The notes beneath the pieces are model-generated. The model did no database searches. It saw nothing but the letters and a program-made list of their open reading frames with translations, and was not told the origin of the DNA. From positions 2,644,001-2,708,000 of the forward strand of contig CP058647.1 of assembly GCA_014323545.1 (NCBI GenBank): 64,000 nucleotides of DNA, written 5' to 3'. Shown piece by piece: positions 43,809 through 53,293 of this stretch (positions within the stretch are counted from its first letter, which is position 1; each line of letters opens with the position of its first letter). This stretch comes from Hyphobacterium sp. CCMP332. Its GTDB lineage: Bacteria > Bacteroidota > Bacteroidia > Cytophagales > CCMP332. A program made the translations under genes and the position numbers.

Positions 43809-46800
43809 ATGATCGATGATCGAAATACACTTGCTGTTTTACTAAAGCAAATTGGCAAAGCAAAAAATTTTAATGAATTCTCAGATTTTACCTTTAAGCT
43901 GTTTGTTTGGCTGGGTGCTAAAGCGGTATATCTGAAAACAGAAGAATTGAATCAGAAATATTTTCTCACTTTTTTTTTAAAAGAAGATTCATCCATTATT
44001 AAGAAAAGAGTGAGCATAGGTAATGAAAAAAATTACATCACTGAAATTTACCCGAATTACCAATCTGAAAGAATCAAGGAATTTAATATTAACACAAGCT
44101 CTGCGAATGTTCAAAATGTCAATTTAAAGGTTTTCTGGGATCAAAACTTTGATTTAGAGTCTTTTGAAACAGAAATTGAATTGCTGCAACCTGTATTGAC
44201 TCTTAAAATGGAGCAATTGCAATTAGACTCCAAGGTCAATAAGTACGAGGAAATGCTGGCCAATTCAATGGATGTTCTGATGCTTATCGAGAATAATGAG
44301 TTGGAATACATTAGTCCTCAGGCATTCAAATATCTCGGATATAACCTTGAAGAATTACAGGAAGCCGTGAATTCCAAAAGTATTTTTCATCCGGGAGATA
44401 AAAAAGAAATTGAAAAAAAAATAAGTCAGGATTTTGAGAAAAAAAGGCAATTCTCAAAACGTGAATACAGGGTCAAACTAAAGGATGGAAATTTCAGATG
44501 GATACAATGGGTTGTAAGACGAATATTTAGTGAAAATGGTGATCTCTTAAGGATGATCCTGAACTTCCGGGATGTAACTGAAAAAAAACAAGCCGAAGAA
44601 GAAATCGAACATCAAAAGTTGTTCTTACAGGAAATTCTGGATCGTCTTCCTATAGATATTTATCTAAAGGATTTAAATGGAAAATATATTTTCATTAATA
44701 AATCAGCGGCGAAAACATTAGGGGCCAGTCCTGAAAAAATATTAGGTAAAAAAGATTTGGAAGTTCTGGATGAGTCAATTGCTTTACGATTTTCAGAAGA
44801 AGATCAAAAGGTCTTTGATGGAGAGCACATCCAGGAAATTCGTGAAATAAAAAATAAAAGTATATCACGGACCTATCTTGTAAACAAACAACTTGTAAGA
44901 GTTGATAAACGCAAGGTCCTTCTCGGATACTCCGTCGATATTACAGAGCAGAAAGAAAATGAAGCTAAACTTCTGGAAAGCACTGAATTTATCAATAAAA
45001 GTATTCAAATCATTCCTGACAGCATTTTCATATTTGACTTGTCAAATTTTTCATATGTATTTACCAATGATAAGATATTTAAAAAGCTAGGTTACAGCGA
45101 AAAAGACGTTGGGAAAAACTTAAAAGCATTTATTAAAAAAATAATGCATAATGAGGATGTTAAAGCCTATTTCAAACAGTTAAAAGATATAAGAAAAGGG
45201 AAAAAGGATTTATATGAATTAGAATACAGGGTATACGACAAGGATGGAGGCGAACATTGGATGTATTCCAAGAAAACCCCAATGAAAAGAAATTCTAAAG
45301 GTGAAATAGAACAATTTGTCGGACTGACATTTGAAATAACCGATCAGAAATCCAAGGAGCAAAATCTTGAAAAAACAAGAGAGAAATTGGAAAAGGCGCT
45401 AAATGCCCGTGAGGAATTTCTTTCAATTATCAGTCATGAAATAAGAACGCCTTTGAATGCAATTTTGGGGATAGCAAATTTGCTTGAAAGTTCGATGCCC
45501 GAAGATGAAAAAGCTGAAATGTTGAATATCCTTAAAAACAGCGGCGAAAACCTGCTTTTGATGATCAATGATATTCTGGATTTTTCTAAAATCAGGGCAG
45601 ATCAATTGCAGTTTGATATTTCAACCTTCAATATCGAAGAGGTAATCAATAATATTTGCAAAACCTATGGGCCTCAAATTAAAGAGAAGGGACTCATTTT
45701 TGAGCATTCTTACGATGGGAATATCTCCGAATATGTCAAGGGCGATCCATTGCGATTAAACCAAATTCTGAATAATCTCATTTCCAATGCAATCAAATTT
45801 ACCGATAAGGGTAAAATTGTCTGTAATGTTCGAATTATTCAGGAAGATGTTGCCCGTCAAATTATTGAATTCAATTTGAAAGACACCGGTATAGGAATTC
45901 CAAAAAACAAGCAAAAAATAGTATTTAACCCATTCAGCCAAATAAATTCCAAAACAACCAGAAAATACGGAGGTACCGGTTTGGGATTATCTATTACAAA
46001 AGAACTTGTGGAACGGCAAGGTGGGGTGTTAAATCTAAAAAGTGAAAAAGGAGAGGGCACGGAGTTTTCAGTAATTATGGCTTTCGCGAAAAGTGTACAG
46101 AAAAGAAAATTCAATACTCCTCAAAATAGTGTGGTAAAAACATTTCCCAAAGGGAAATATAAAATCATGTATGTTGAGGATGTTGCTTCCAATCGCTATT
46201 TGATGAGGGCTTATTGCAACCGGTTAAATTTAGAACTGACAGAAGCAAAAAGCGGTGAAGAAGCTTTAAAATATGCAGCATCAAAGGAATTTGACTTAAT
46301 ACTTATGGATCTTCAAATGCCAGAGATGGATGGTTTTAAAACTCTTAAGGCATTTAGAAAAGCAGTAAACAATGTTCCTCCTGTTATTGCCATTACTGCT
46401 GATGTTTCCAGTAAAATTGCAAAAAATATAAATTCAGCCGGAATGCTTGATTACATTAGCAAACCGATGAATGTTGGCCTACTATATCAGAAATTAAAAA
46501 ACATCTTAGAGCCTGAAAAAAATATTCATTTGAATTATGATATTCTTCAGCCTAGAACTGGTAAGACTGCGCATCAGAAACTGTTGGAAATTTATGGCGG
46601 CAAGGAGGAATATTTAGAATACATCAAGCAGGTGAACGATGAAATTGACCAATGCAAAGATCAAATTATTGATGCCTTGAATAAAAAGGATTTTAAATCT
46701 TTTCGCGAAATATGCCATAAACTTACTGGTCCGATAGGTATTTTTGAGCTATACAATCTGGAAGACAAACTGAACGCGATAAAATTTCAGATTACCTATG

Positions 46801-46907
46801 GAGCGGAAAGTATAAACTTATCAGAAATTAGCAAAAGGGTTACAGAGATCATTGAAAAAAGCAAGCAGCAAATCAATAAGGATCTTACAGAAGTTATTGT
46901 AAATTAG
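43809..46907 (+). CDS. Hybrid sensor histidine kinase (PAS x3, HisKA, HATPase, REC, HPt)
   Basis: A 1032 aa protein without membrane segments. Order: N-terminal region 1-140; PAS about 145-265 (RVKLKDGNFRWIQWVVRR), PAS about 270-380 and PAS about 390-515; HisKA with His543 (FLSIISHEIRTPLNA); HATPase (NLISNAIKFTD, DTGIGIP, GGTGLGLSI); receiver with Asp834 (LMDLQMPEMDG); and an HPt-like domain with His970 (CHKLTG). A full phosphorelay within one chain, probably a cytoplasmic sensor. No separate output regulator is adjacent, so the partner is elsewhere. It overlaps ispE by 4 nt at the 3' end. Confidence 0.92.
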   Translation: MIDDRNTLAVLLKQIGKAKNFNEFSDFTFKLFVWLGAKAVYLKTEELNQKYFLTFFLKEDSSIIKKRVSIGNEKNYITEIYPNYQSERIKEFNINTSSANVQNVNLKVFWDQNFDLESFETEIELLQPVLTLKMEQLQLDSKVNKYEEMLANSMDVLMLIENNELEYISPQAFKYLGYNLEELQEAVNSKSIFHPGDKKEIEKKISQDFEKKRQFSKREYRVKLKDGNFRWIQWVVRRIFSENGDLLRMILNFRDVTEKKQAEEEIEHQKLFLQEILDRLPIDIYLKDLNGKYIFINKSAAKTLGASPEKILGKKDLEVLDESIALRFSEEDQKVFDGEHIQEIREIKNKSISRTYLVNKQLVRVDKRKVLLGYSVDITEQKENEAKLLESTEFINKSIQIIPDSIFIFDLSNFSYVFTNDKIFKKLGYSEKDVGKNLKAFIKKIMHNEDVKAYFKQLKDIRKGKKDLYELEYRVYDKDGGEHWMYSKKTPMKRNSKGEIEQFVGLTFEITDQKSKEQNLEKTREKLEKALNAREEFLSIISHEIRTPLNAILGIANLLESSMPEDEKAEMLNILKNSGENLLLMINDILDFSKIRADQLQFDISTFNIEEVINNICKTYGPQIKEKGLIFEHSYDGNISEYVKGDPLRLNQILNNLISNAIKFTDKGKIVCNVRIIQEDVARQIIEFNLKDTGIGIPKNKQKIVFNPFSQINSKTTRKYGGTGLGLSITKELVERQGGVLNLKSEKGEGTEFSVIMAFAKSVQKRKFNTPQNSVVKTFPKGKYKIMYVEDVASNRYLMRAYCNRLNLELTEAKSGEEALKYAASKEFDLILMDLQMPEMDGFKTLKAFRKAVNNVPPVIAITADVSSKIAKNINSAGMLDYISKPMNVGLLYQKLKNILEPEKNIHLNYDILQPRTGKTAHQKLLEIYGGKEEYLEYIKQVNDEIDQCKDQIIDALNKKDFKSFREICHKLTGPIGIFELYNLEDKLNAIKFQITYGAESINLSEISKRVTEIIEKSKQQINKDLTEVIVN

Positions 46908-47725
46908 GAGTTTAATCTCGATTTAAAAACAAAATAATCCTTTTTGAACCAGGTCTTAAAATCATCTCCCGGATCTTCATTAAACAAACCAAAATAAGAA
47001 GAACCACTTCCGCTCATCGCTGCATAATAGGCATTATGATTATACATGACCTGTGATAAGCCTGCCAGCTGTGAGTATTTCTTTTCCAATACCATTTGAA
47101 AATCATTCTGAAGCAATTTTTTCCATTCTGTTTTACTTTCTTTCAGCGCAGTTTTCAATTTTTGACTAGGGGTCTTTGGATTTATTAATGAATAAGCAAT
47201 TGAAGAGGAAATAAATAGTTTTGGAAATACAAGAATCAAGTAGTCACCTTTAAGACTCAATTCTAAAGTTTCAATTTTTTCACCTCTTCCATGCGCGATT
47301 GATGGCCTGTTTTTCACAAAGAAAGGACAATCACTGCCTAGATAAGAAGATAAACTCAATAATTCATTTTCGCTAATATTGAGGTTCAGAATTTTATTAA
47401 TGCTCTGAAGCGTATGTACTGCATCCGAGGAACCACCTCCCAATCCGGCACCATGAGGGATAAGTTTGTGTAAATGAACATGCAAAGCCGGAATTTTATA
47501 ATTCTCTGCCAATAGTCTTATAGCTTTGTAACACAAATTTTCTTCGGGTTTGCCGTCAATTGCATTTCCGGTAACGATAAGTTTATCCTCATTTGAGGGA
47601 ACAATTTCGAGAATATCATTTAGAGGTATCGGATAAAGACAAGTTTCAATTTCATGATAGCCATCATCTCTTTTAGATTTAATTTGCAGACCCAGGTTTA
47701 TCTTTGCATTAGGAAATGATAGCAT
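46904..47725 (-). CDS. ispE: 4-diphosphocytidyl-2-C-methyl-D-erythritol kinase
   Basis: GHMP kinase of the non-mevalonate isoprenoid pathway. The ATP loop PHGAGLGGGSSDAVH and the N-terminal FPNAKINLGLQI with the catalytic Lys are present, and GSDCPFFV is the substrate motif. 273 aa is normal. Single gene with a -7 element 14 nt upstream; the divergent sugar transferase starts 38 nt away. Confidence 0.93.
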   Translation of the reverse strand: MLSFPNAKINLGLQIKSKRDDGYHEIETCLYPIPLNDILEIVPSNEDKLIVTGNAIDGKPEENLCYKAIRLLAENYKIPALHVHLHKLIPHGAGLGGGSSDAVHTLQSINKILNLNISENELLSLSSYLGSDCPFFVKNRPSIAHGRGEKIETLELSLKGDYLILVFPKLFISSSIAYSLINPKTPSQKLKTALKESKTEWKKLLQNDFQMVLEKKYSQLAGLSQVMYNHNAYYAAMSGSGSSYFGLFNEDPGDDFKTWFKKDYFVFKSRLNS

Positions 47726-47739
47726 GACGTGAATTTGGA

Positions 47740-47747
47740 CAAAATTA
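47740..47747 (-). promoter_or_regulatory. -7 element of ispE
   Basis: TAATTTTG on the minus strand fits TAnnTTTG, 14 nt before the ispE ATG. Confidence 0.5.
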
Positions 47748-47763
47748 TAAGGAATTTAAATAA

Positions 47764-48336
47764 TTGAGACAGATATATTCAGGCTTTTTAAAACCTCTTT
47801 TAGACAAGTTTACAGCATTACTTGTCCTGATTATAATTTCGCCATTAATGTTGACGATTGCGATAGCGCTCTATTTCAAACATGGCGAGGTAATATTCCG
47901 CCAGCAAAGACCGGGGTTCAAAGGGGAAACGTTTACCATTTTCAAATTTGCAAGTCTGAATACAGATCATGTGGCCGATTCGGCTTTGCGGAGATTAATC
48001 CGTACCACACATTTTAATGAAACACCGCAGTTGTTAAATATCTTAAAAGGAAATATGTCATGGGTAGGGCCAAGGCCATTGCTCCTGGATTATATGCCTT
48101 ATTATTCGATGAAGCAGAACGAAAGGCATGATGTGAAGCCTGGAATATTTGGTCTGGCGCAATTAAAGGAAACGGAATTAAAATCCTGGGAAGAAAAATT
48201 CAAAATGGATTTAGATTATGTCGAAAGACAAAGTTTCAGTCTGGATTCAAAAATACTTATGCTATCAATAAAACAAGCCCTGTCAGGAAAATTATTTGAC
48301 AGGGCCGATACTTTGAAACGATTCAGTGAGAATTAA
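47764..48336 (+). CDS. Sugar transferase-like protein, catalytic Asp replaced
   Basis: A 190 aa member of the bacterial sugar (polyprenyl-phosphate phosphosugar) transferase family: one N-terminal membrane helix (about 15-37), then FRQQRPGFKGETFTIFKF, LKGNMSWVGPRPLL and KPGIFGLAQL. The catalytic Asp-Glu pair that in the family reads LDELPQ is FNETPQ here, with Asn85-Glu86. The KFRSM motif is KFASL, and the stretch between it and the catalytic pair is shorter than usual. It may be inactive or have a changed role. Start TTG at 47764; ends directly against fabI. No other polysaccharide genes are adjacent. Confidence 0.82.
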   Translation: MRQIYSGFLKPLLDKFTALLVLIIISPLMLTIAIALYFKHGEVIFRQQRPGFKGETFTIFKFASLNTDHVADSALRRLIRTTHFNETPQLLNILKGNMSWVGPRPLLLDYMPYYSMKQNERHDVKPGIFGLAQLKETELKSWEEKFKMDLDYVERQSFSLDSKILMLSIKQALSGKLFDRADTLKRFSEN

Positions 48337-49146
48337 TTATTGCCATTTTTCAATAATGGCATCCGAAATACCTGTGCTGCTAAAGCCACCGTCGTGAAAC
48401 AAGTTTTGCATGGTAACCATTCTGGTCAAATCTGAAAACATCATTACACAGTAATTGGCACAATCCTCGGCCGTAGCATTTCCCAATGGTGACATTCTTT
48501 TGGCATAATCAATAAAAATATCAAAACCTCCAACTCCTGTGCCCGCGGTAGTTGGTGTAGGAGATTGGGAAATAGTATTGACTCTTACTTTTTTACTTAC
48601 TCCAAGTCTATAACCATAGCTTCGGGCAATGGATTCCAGAAGGGCTTTTGCCTGCGCCATATCGGAATAGTCCGGAAATACCTTTTGAGCAGCGATATAA
48701 CTCAGCGCTAACACTGAGCCCCATTCATTCAGCGCATCTTGTTTTTCAGCAACCTGCATAACCTTGTGAAATGACAAAGCAGAAACATCAAGCGTTTTCT
48801 GAAACCAGTCGTAATTGAGATCGCCATAAGATTTGTTCTTTCGCACATTTGGACTCATTCCAATTGAGTGCAAAATAAAATCAAGTTTACCACCCAATAT
48901 TTTCACCGACTCTGAAATCAGATTTTCCAGATCCTCCAGGGAGGTGGCATCTGCTGGAATAATTTGTGCATTGCACTTTTCTGCGAGTTTATTGATCTCA
49001 CCCATGCGCATAGCGATAGGCGCATTGGTCAAGACAAATTCTGCTCCTTCTTCATGCGCTTTTAATGCGACTTTCCACGCAATGGATTTCTCATCCAAAG
49101 CACCGAAAATGATTCCTTTCTTTCCTTTTAATAATTGATGTGACAT
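48337..49146 (-). CDS. fabI: Enoyl-[acyl-carrier-protein] reductase (NADH)
   Basis: Last step of each fatty-acid elongation cycle. The short-chain dehydrogenase core has LSYIAAQKVFPDYSDMAQAK with Tyr150, Tyr160 and Lys167 at the FabI spacing (Tyr-x6-Lys). The N-terminal nucleotide site is GIIFGALDEKSIAWKVA. 269 aa is normal. Its ATG shares one base with the recN stop; last gene of the bamD operon. Confidence 0.94.
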   Translation of the reverse strand: MSHQLLKGKKGIIFGALDEKSIAWKVALKAHEEGAEFVLTNAPIAMRMGEINKLAEKCNAQIIPADATSLEDLENLISESVKILGGKLDFILHSIGMSPNVRKNKSYGDLNYDWFQKTLDVSALSFHKVMQVAEKQDALNEWGSVLALSYIAAQKVFPDYSDMAQAKALLESIARSYGYRLGVSKKVRVNTISQSPTPTTAGTGVGGFDIFIDYAKRMSPLGNATAEDCANYCVMMFSDLTRMVTMQNLFHDGGFSSTGISDAIIEKWQ

Positions 49147-50807
49147 TATAGTTTTTTATGTTCTAGTAATTCTTTAGCACTTGCAATAGCGGAACTCGAA
49201 TCCGACTTTCCGCTTATCATTTGTGCAATTTCGATAATTCTTTCTTCTCCTGAAAGTTCTCGTATTTCCGTTGATGTTTTTTGATCGCCGGTTTCTTTAA
49301 AGACAACAAAATGCCGATTGCCTTTAGCGGCTATTTGTGGCAAATGCGTGATGGCCAAAACCTGATGTTCAAGTGCTATTTTTTTAAACATCTCACCCAT
49401 TTGGATTGCTATTTTGCCGGAAATTCCGGTATCGATTTCGTCAAAAATAATTGTAGGTAAAGAAGTCTTATCGGCAATTAAATATTTAATCACCAGCATC
49501 AAACGGGACATTTCCCCTCCGGAGGCTGCTTCTTTTAATGGCACCGGTTTTTGACCTTTATTGGCAGAGAAAAGTATATTCACCTGATCGATCCCATCAT
49601 CGGAAAGAATTTTTTCTGTGATATCAATTTGAATTTGTGCCTCTTCTATTCCCAAATTATTTAGCAAAGCCACCATTTCATTGGCCAATTGATCCTTTAC
49701 ACTTTTTCTTGAATCGGAAAGTACTTTGGCTTTTTCATCGATATCTGATTTGATTTCGGCCAGCGATGATTCCAGATTGGCAATTTCCGTTTCGAGGTTT
49801 AATGATTTGCCCAAGTCATTTTCAAGCGCCTTTTGGATTTCCAATAACTCATTGAATTCTTTTACATGATGCTTGTCTTCGAGTCTTTGTATCAAATTAA
49901 CTCTTTCCCTGAGCTCATTAAGTTTTTCAGCATCGATGTCTACCTGATCCAATAAGTTTTGACTTTCACCAAGAATATCTTTTAGTTCTATCTCCGCACT
50001 TTCAAGGCGTTTATACAATTCTTCATAGTCATTGGAATAAGAAGCAATTTTTTGAATCGCCAATATGGCCTCTCTTAAAATTTGCATTGCCCCGGGTTCT
50101 GACAAATCCATCAATTGCTGAAAACTTCCTAGCTGCAAATGTATTTGTTCAGCATTTTCAGCTATTTGAAGTTCATTTTCAATTTTATCCTTTTCATCTT
50201 GTTCTAAGGATGCTTCATCCAACTCCTTTAAAAGAAATGATTTATAATCTTTTTCTTTTTCGTCTTCTTCCCTGATGGCATTTAGTTGATTTAGTTCTGA
50301 TTGTACTTTTGAATACTTTTGAAAAGCACTTCTAAATTCATTAAGCTCCTTTTGATTTCCGGCTATGGCATCAATAATGCTTAATTGATATTTTGAATTA
50401 TTAACAAGGATAGACTCGTGTTGGGAATGGATATCGAGCAATTGCTCACCGAGTTCCTTAACCTTATTCAAATTGGCAGGACTGTCATTGACAAATGCCC
50501 GGGATCTGCCTGCAGAATTGATTTCACGGCGTATGATGCATTCATCATAATAATCCCATTCGTTTTCTTTAAAGAAATTTTGAAGCCGGTAGTTCTTAAT
50601 ATTGAACAGCCCCTCAATCACACATTTTTTATCTGCATCGAAAAGGGTTTTGGTGTCTGCTCTTGCGCCCATCAAAAGGTCAATTGCTCCGAGAATAATG
50701 GATTTTCCCGCTCCCGTTTCACCGGTAATGACTACCAGACTTGAATCGGGATTTATCTCCAGTTCCTTAATTAATATGTAATTCTTTACCCTTAGGCTAT
50801 TGAGCAT
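49146..50807 (-). CDS. recN: DNA repair protein RecN
   Basis: SMC-like ATPase for double-strand break repair. Walker A GETGAGKSIILGAI near residue 30, then long coiled coils (about 150-370), signature EAASGGEMSRLMLV and Walker B TIIFDEIDTGISG. 553 aa is typical. Located between the DUF4835 gene and fabI. Confidence 0.95.
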   Translation of the reverse strand: MLNSLRVKNYILIKELEINPDSSLVVITGETGAGKSIILGAIDLLMGARADTKTLFDADKKCVIEGLFNIKNYRLQNFFKENEWDYYDECIIRREINSAGRSRAFVNDSPANLNKVKELGEQLLDIHSQHESILVNNSKYQLSIIDAIAGNQKELNEFRSAFQKYSKVQSELNQLNAIREEDEKEKDYKSFLLKELDEASLEQDEKDKIENELQIAENAEQIHLQLGSFQQLMDLSEPGAMQILREAILAIQKIASYSNDYEELYKRLESAEIELKDILGESQNLLDQVDIDAEKLNELRERVNLIQRLEDKHHVKEFNELLEIQKALENDLGKSLNLETEIANLESSLAEIKSDIDEKAKVLSDSRKSVKDQLANEMVALLNNLGIEEAQIQIDITEKILSDDGIDQVNILFSANKGQKPVPLKEAASGGEMSRLMLVIKYLIADKTSLPTIIFDEIDTGISGKIAIQMGEMFKKIALEHQVLAITHLPQIAAKGNRHFVVFKETGDQKTSTEIRELSGEERIIEIAQMISGKSDSSSAIASAKELLEHKKL

Positions 50808-50847
50808 AATTCAAAAAAAATGGAGGGTAAAATTAAGAAAGCATTGA

Positions 50848-51753
50848 CTAACCTTTGAGAATTTTATCGTATTCTTCTACCTGTGTTGGGTCAATCTCGG
50901 TCATTATTTTGTGAACCTCCTGTTTTTGAAGGGGAGCACCTTCCTGAAAGACATTTACGATTTCAGGCGTTTTGCCATTGAAATAATTATTGTACAATAC
51001 TGAAATGGGGGCTCGTTTTCTTGTTTCAACGTATAATTTCAGACTTTCAACGATTTGTTTACGCGCATCTTCCGGCTCTTTAGCAAGTTTGTCAAATCCC
51101 TGACGGTGATAAACATAGACGCCTTCCCGGAATTTTTGAAAAGCCTGGTTCATTAGGTTTTCAATTAACCAATATCGCGTTAAGTTGCCTTCAAAAGGTT
51201 GCCAACCAGGTGCGTTTGAGGCTTGTTGTGCATTTTGCATTACCGTTTGAGCCTTTTGATAAAAGGCAGTCCCGCCCAGTCTGGAATAAGAATCGTAGTC
51301 TAAACCGATAATACAGTAGGCATAGAAGCCTAATAAAGATGTGAGGTTGGAATTAAATGTTTGCTCTGCAAATTGTAAGGGCTGCGATTGCGCGTATTCA
51401 AAATCCCAGTCTTTGTCGACAAAATTAAAGAGGAGGGATTCATAGCTGGTGCCGTATATTGGCCTGGAAGAGGTTATTTGAACTGTAGCTTTAAACCTGT
51501 TGAGCACAGGCATTTCGGTAATCGTGATAAAAAGGTTGCATTTTATCCTTTCCTCCGTGGTATAAATATCGTTGGTCCAAACATTATTATTCATGAATTC
51601 CCAGATAGCCTGTTGCATGTCATCAAAAATGGTTTTATCTGACAGCTGAATTCTATTTGCATCCACAATGACGCGACAATTGAGCTCCTGAGCCTTTAGA
51701 TTAATGCCAAGGGAAATAAAAAATAGAATTAAAATGATTTGAATAATTCTCAT
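50848..51753 (-). CDS. DUF4835 / PorD-type exported protein
   Basis: A 301 aa protein with a signal peptide (FFISLGINLKAQ). It matches the DUF4835 family: LNCRVIVDANRIQLSDKTIF, DKDWDFEY, YCIIGLDYDSYS and NAPGWQPFEG. In some databases this family is named PorD, linked to type IX secretion; the exact role is not clear. It overlaps coaBC by 4 nt (ATGA) within the bamD-rpoZ-coaBC-DUF4835-recN-fabI order usual in Bacteroidota. Confidence 0.87.
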   Translation of the reverse strand: MRIIQIILILFFISLGINLKAQELNCRVIVDANRIQLSDKTIFDDMQQAIWEFMNNNVWTNDIYTTEERIKCNLFITITEMPVLNRFKATVQITSSRPIYGTSYESLLFNFVDKDWDFEYAQSQPLQFAEQTFNSNLTSLLGFYAYCIIGLDYDSYSRLGGTAFYQKAQTVMQNAQQASNAPGWQPFEGNLTRYWLIENLMNQAFQKFREGVYVYHRQGFDKLAKEPEDARKQIVESLKLYVETRKRAPISVLYNNYFNGKTPEIVNVFQEGAPLQKQEVHKIMTEIDPTQVEEYDKILKG

Positions 51754-52955
51754 CCTTTAAAATTTCTGATTGATTTGAGAATATCGAAGGCGAGCTCCTC
51801 TTTAGACTTCAACTCAAATTCAGTTAAATTATTATATCTGTCGAGTATAGATATTCTATTGGTATCGTGAGCAAAACCACTGTCGTTATCATTGGCTTTG
51901 TTCATGACTATTAAATCAAAATTTTTCCTGATAAGTTTCTCTTTGGCATTTTTCCGGAGGTTTTCCGTTTCAAGTGCAAATCCGATTAACTTTTGATTTT
52001 TTGTCTTTTTTTGTCCCAACTCGAAAGCGATATCCGGATTTTCAATTAATTCGATATTCAGATTTTTGCCATTTTTTTTCTTGATCTTATTTTCTGCTTT
52101 TGTTTTGGGCCGATAATCTGATACAGCAGCAGCCAAAACCGAAATGTCACATTTTGGGAATAGTTTTTTGGCTGTCTTTTCCATTTCCAAAGCGCTGTCT
52201 ACCTTGTAAATCTTTAGATTTGGGTGATTATAATCGATGTTAACAGGTCCACTGATGAGTTCAACTTTGGCACCGGAAAGGCAAAATGCTTTGGCGATGG
52301 CATAGCCCATTTTTCCGGAAGAATGATTGCCAATGTAGCGAACCGGATCGATGGCTTCCTGTGTAGGACCGGCGGTAATTAAGACTTTCTGGCCTGTGAA
52401 ATCACTTTTTTTTTTAAGCCCTTCGCTGATAATCTTTAATATATTTTCAGGCTCTTCCATTCTTCCCTTTCCCTCGAGTCCGCTGGCAAGTACACCACTT
52501 GTGGAATCAATTATTAAATTGCCATAACCCATTAATTTCTGAAGATTATTTTGAGTGCTTTGATGCGCCAGCATATCGAGATCCATGGCCGGTGCAAAGT
52601 AGACAGGACATCGCGCTGAAAGGTAAACTGCTAAAAGCAAATTATCACAAATGCCATTTGCAGCTTTTGCAATGGTATTGGCACTTGCCGGGGCGATCAA
52701 CATAATGTCAGCCCAAAGAGCCATTTCAACATGATTGTGCCATTCTCCGGTTTCGGGATTCGAATATTTGCTCAGTACCGGATTTTCGGAAAGTGTGGAT
52801 AGTGTAAGCGGAGTAATAAAATCTTTGGCACTCTCGGTCATTATGACCTTAACAATGGCACCCTGCTTTTTTAATAAGCGAATAAGTATTGCCACTTTAT
52901 AAGCAGCAATACTACCCGTAACTCCAATTAGTATTTTTTTGTCTTTTAAAGACAT
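51750..52955 (-). CDS. coaBC: Bifunctional phosphopantothenoylcysteine decarboxylase / synthase
   Basis: Two CoA-synthesis steps in one 401 aa chain. The N-terminal flavoprotein CoaC half has GVTGSIAAYKVAILIR, the active-site His in WHNHVEMALW and the PxMN-like PAMDLDML. The C-terminal CoaB half has ITAGPTQEAIDPVRYIGNHS and the KIKKKN region. Normal length. It lies 6 nt after rpoZ. Confidence 0.95.
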   Translation of the reverse strand: MSLKDKKILIGVTGSIAAYKVAILIRLLKKQGAIVKVIMTESAKDFITPLTLSTLSENPVLSKYSNPETGEWHNHVEMALWADIMLIAPASANTIAKAANGICDNLLLAVYLSARCPVYFAPAMDLDMLAHQSTQNNLQKLMGYGNLIIDSTSGVLASGLEGKGRMEEPENILKIISEGLKKKSDFTGQKVLITAGPTQEAIDPVRYIGNHSSGKMGYAIAKAFCLSGAKVELISGPVNIDYNHPNLKIYKVDSALEMEKTAKKLFPKCDISVLAAAVSDYRPKTKAENKIKKKNGKNLNIELIENPDIAFELGQKKTKNQKLIGFALETENLRKNAKEKLIRKNFDLIVMNKANDNDSGFAHDTNRISILDRYNNLTEFELKSKEELAFDILKSIRNFKG

Positions 52956-52961
52956 TCTTTT

Positions 52962-53291
52962 TTAGATCAAAAGATCATCCTGACCGTCTTCCTTGCTTGG
53001 CTGTCTGAAAACAATTTTATCTTCGTGAAATTCTTCGATGGATTTCGCTGAAGGCTTGGGCATTTTTTCATAATGCTTGGAAATCTCAATCTGCTCTTTG
53101 TTTTCAAATATTTCCTCCAAATTGTCTACAGTTGTAGCGAACTCGGCGAGTTTTGAGCTCAATTCTTCTTTTTCTTTCACAGCAATCTGTCTTGCTCTTT
53201 TAGTAAGAATAATAATTGATTCGTAAACATTTTTGGTCTCGTCACACAGATCTACAACGTCTCTTGTAACTATTGATGCATTATTTGCCAT
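52962..53291 (-). CDS. rpoZ: RNA polymerase omega subunit
   Basis: A 109 aa protein of the Bacteroidota omega type: ITRDVVDL-like start (SIVTRDVVDLCDETKNVYES) and the helix IIILTKRARQIAVKEKEEL that contacts beta prime. The C-terminal half is acidic and lineage-specific. Position between bamD and coaBC agrees. Confidence 0.88.
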   Translation of the reverse strand: MANNASIVTRDVVDLCDETKNVYESIIILTKRARQIAVKEKEELSSKLAEFATTVDNLEEIFENKEQIEISKHYEKMPKPSAKSIEEFHEDKIVFRQPSKEDGQDDLLI

Positions 53292-53293
53292 AA

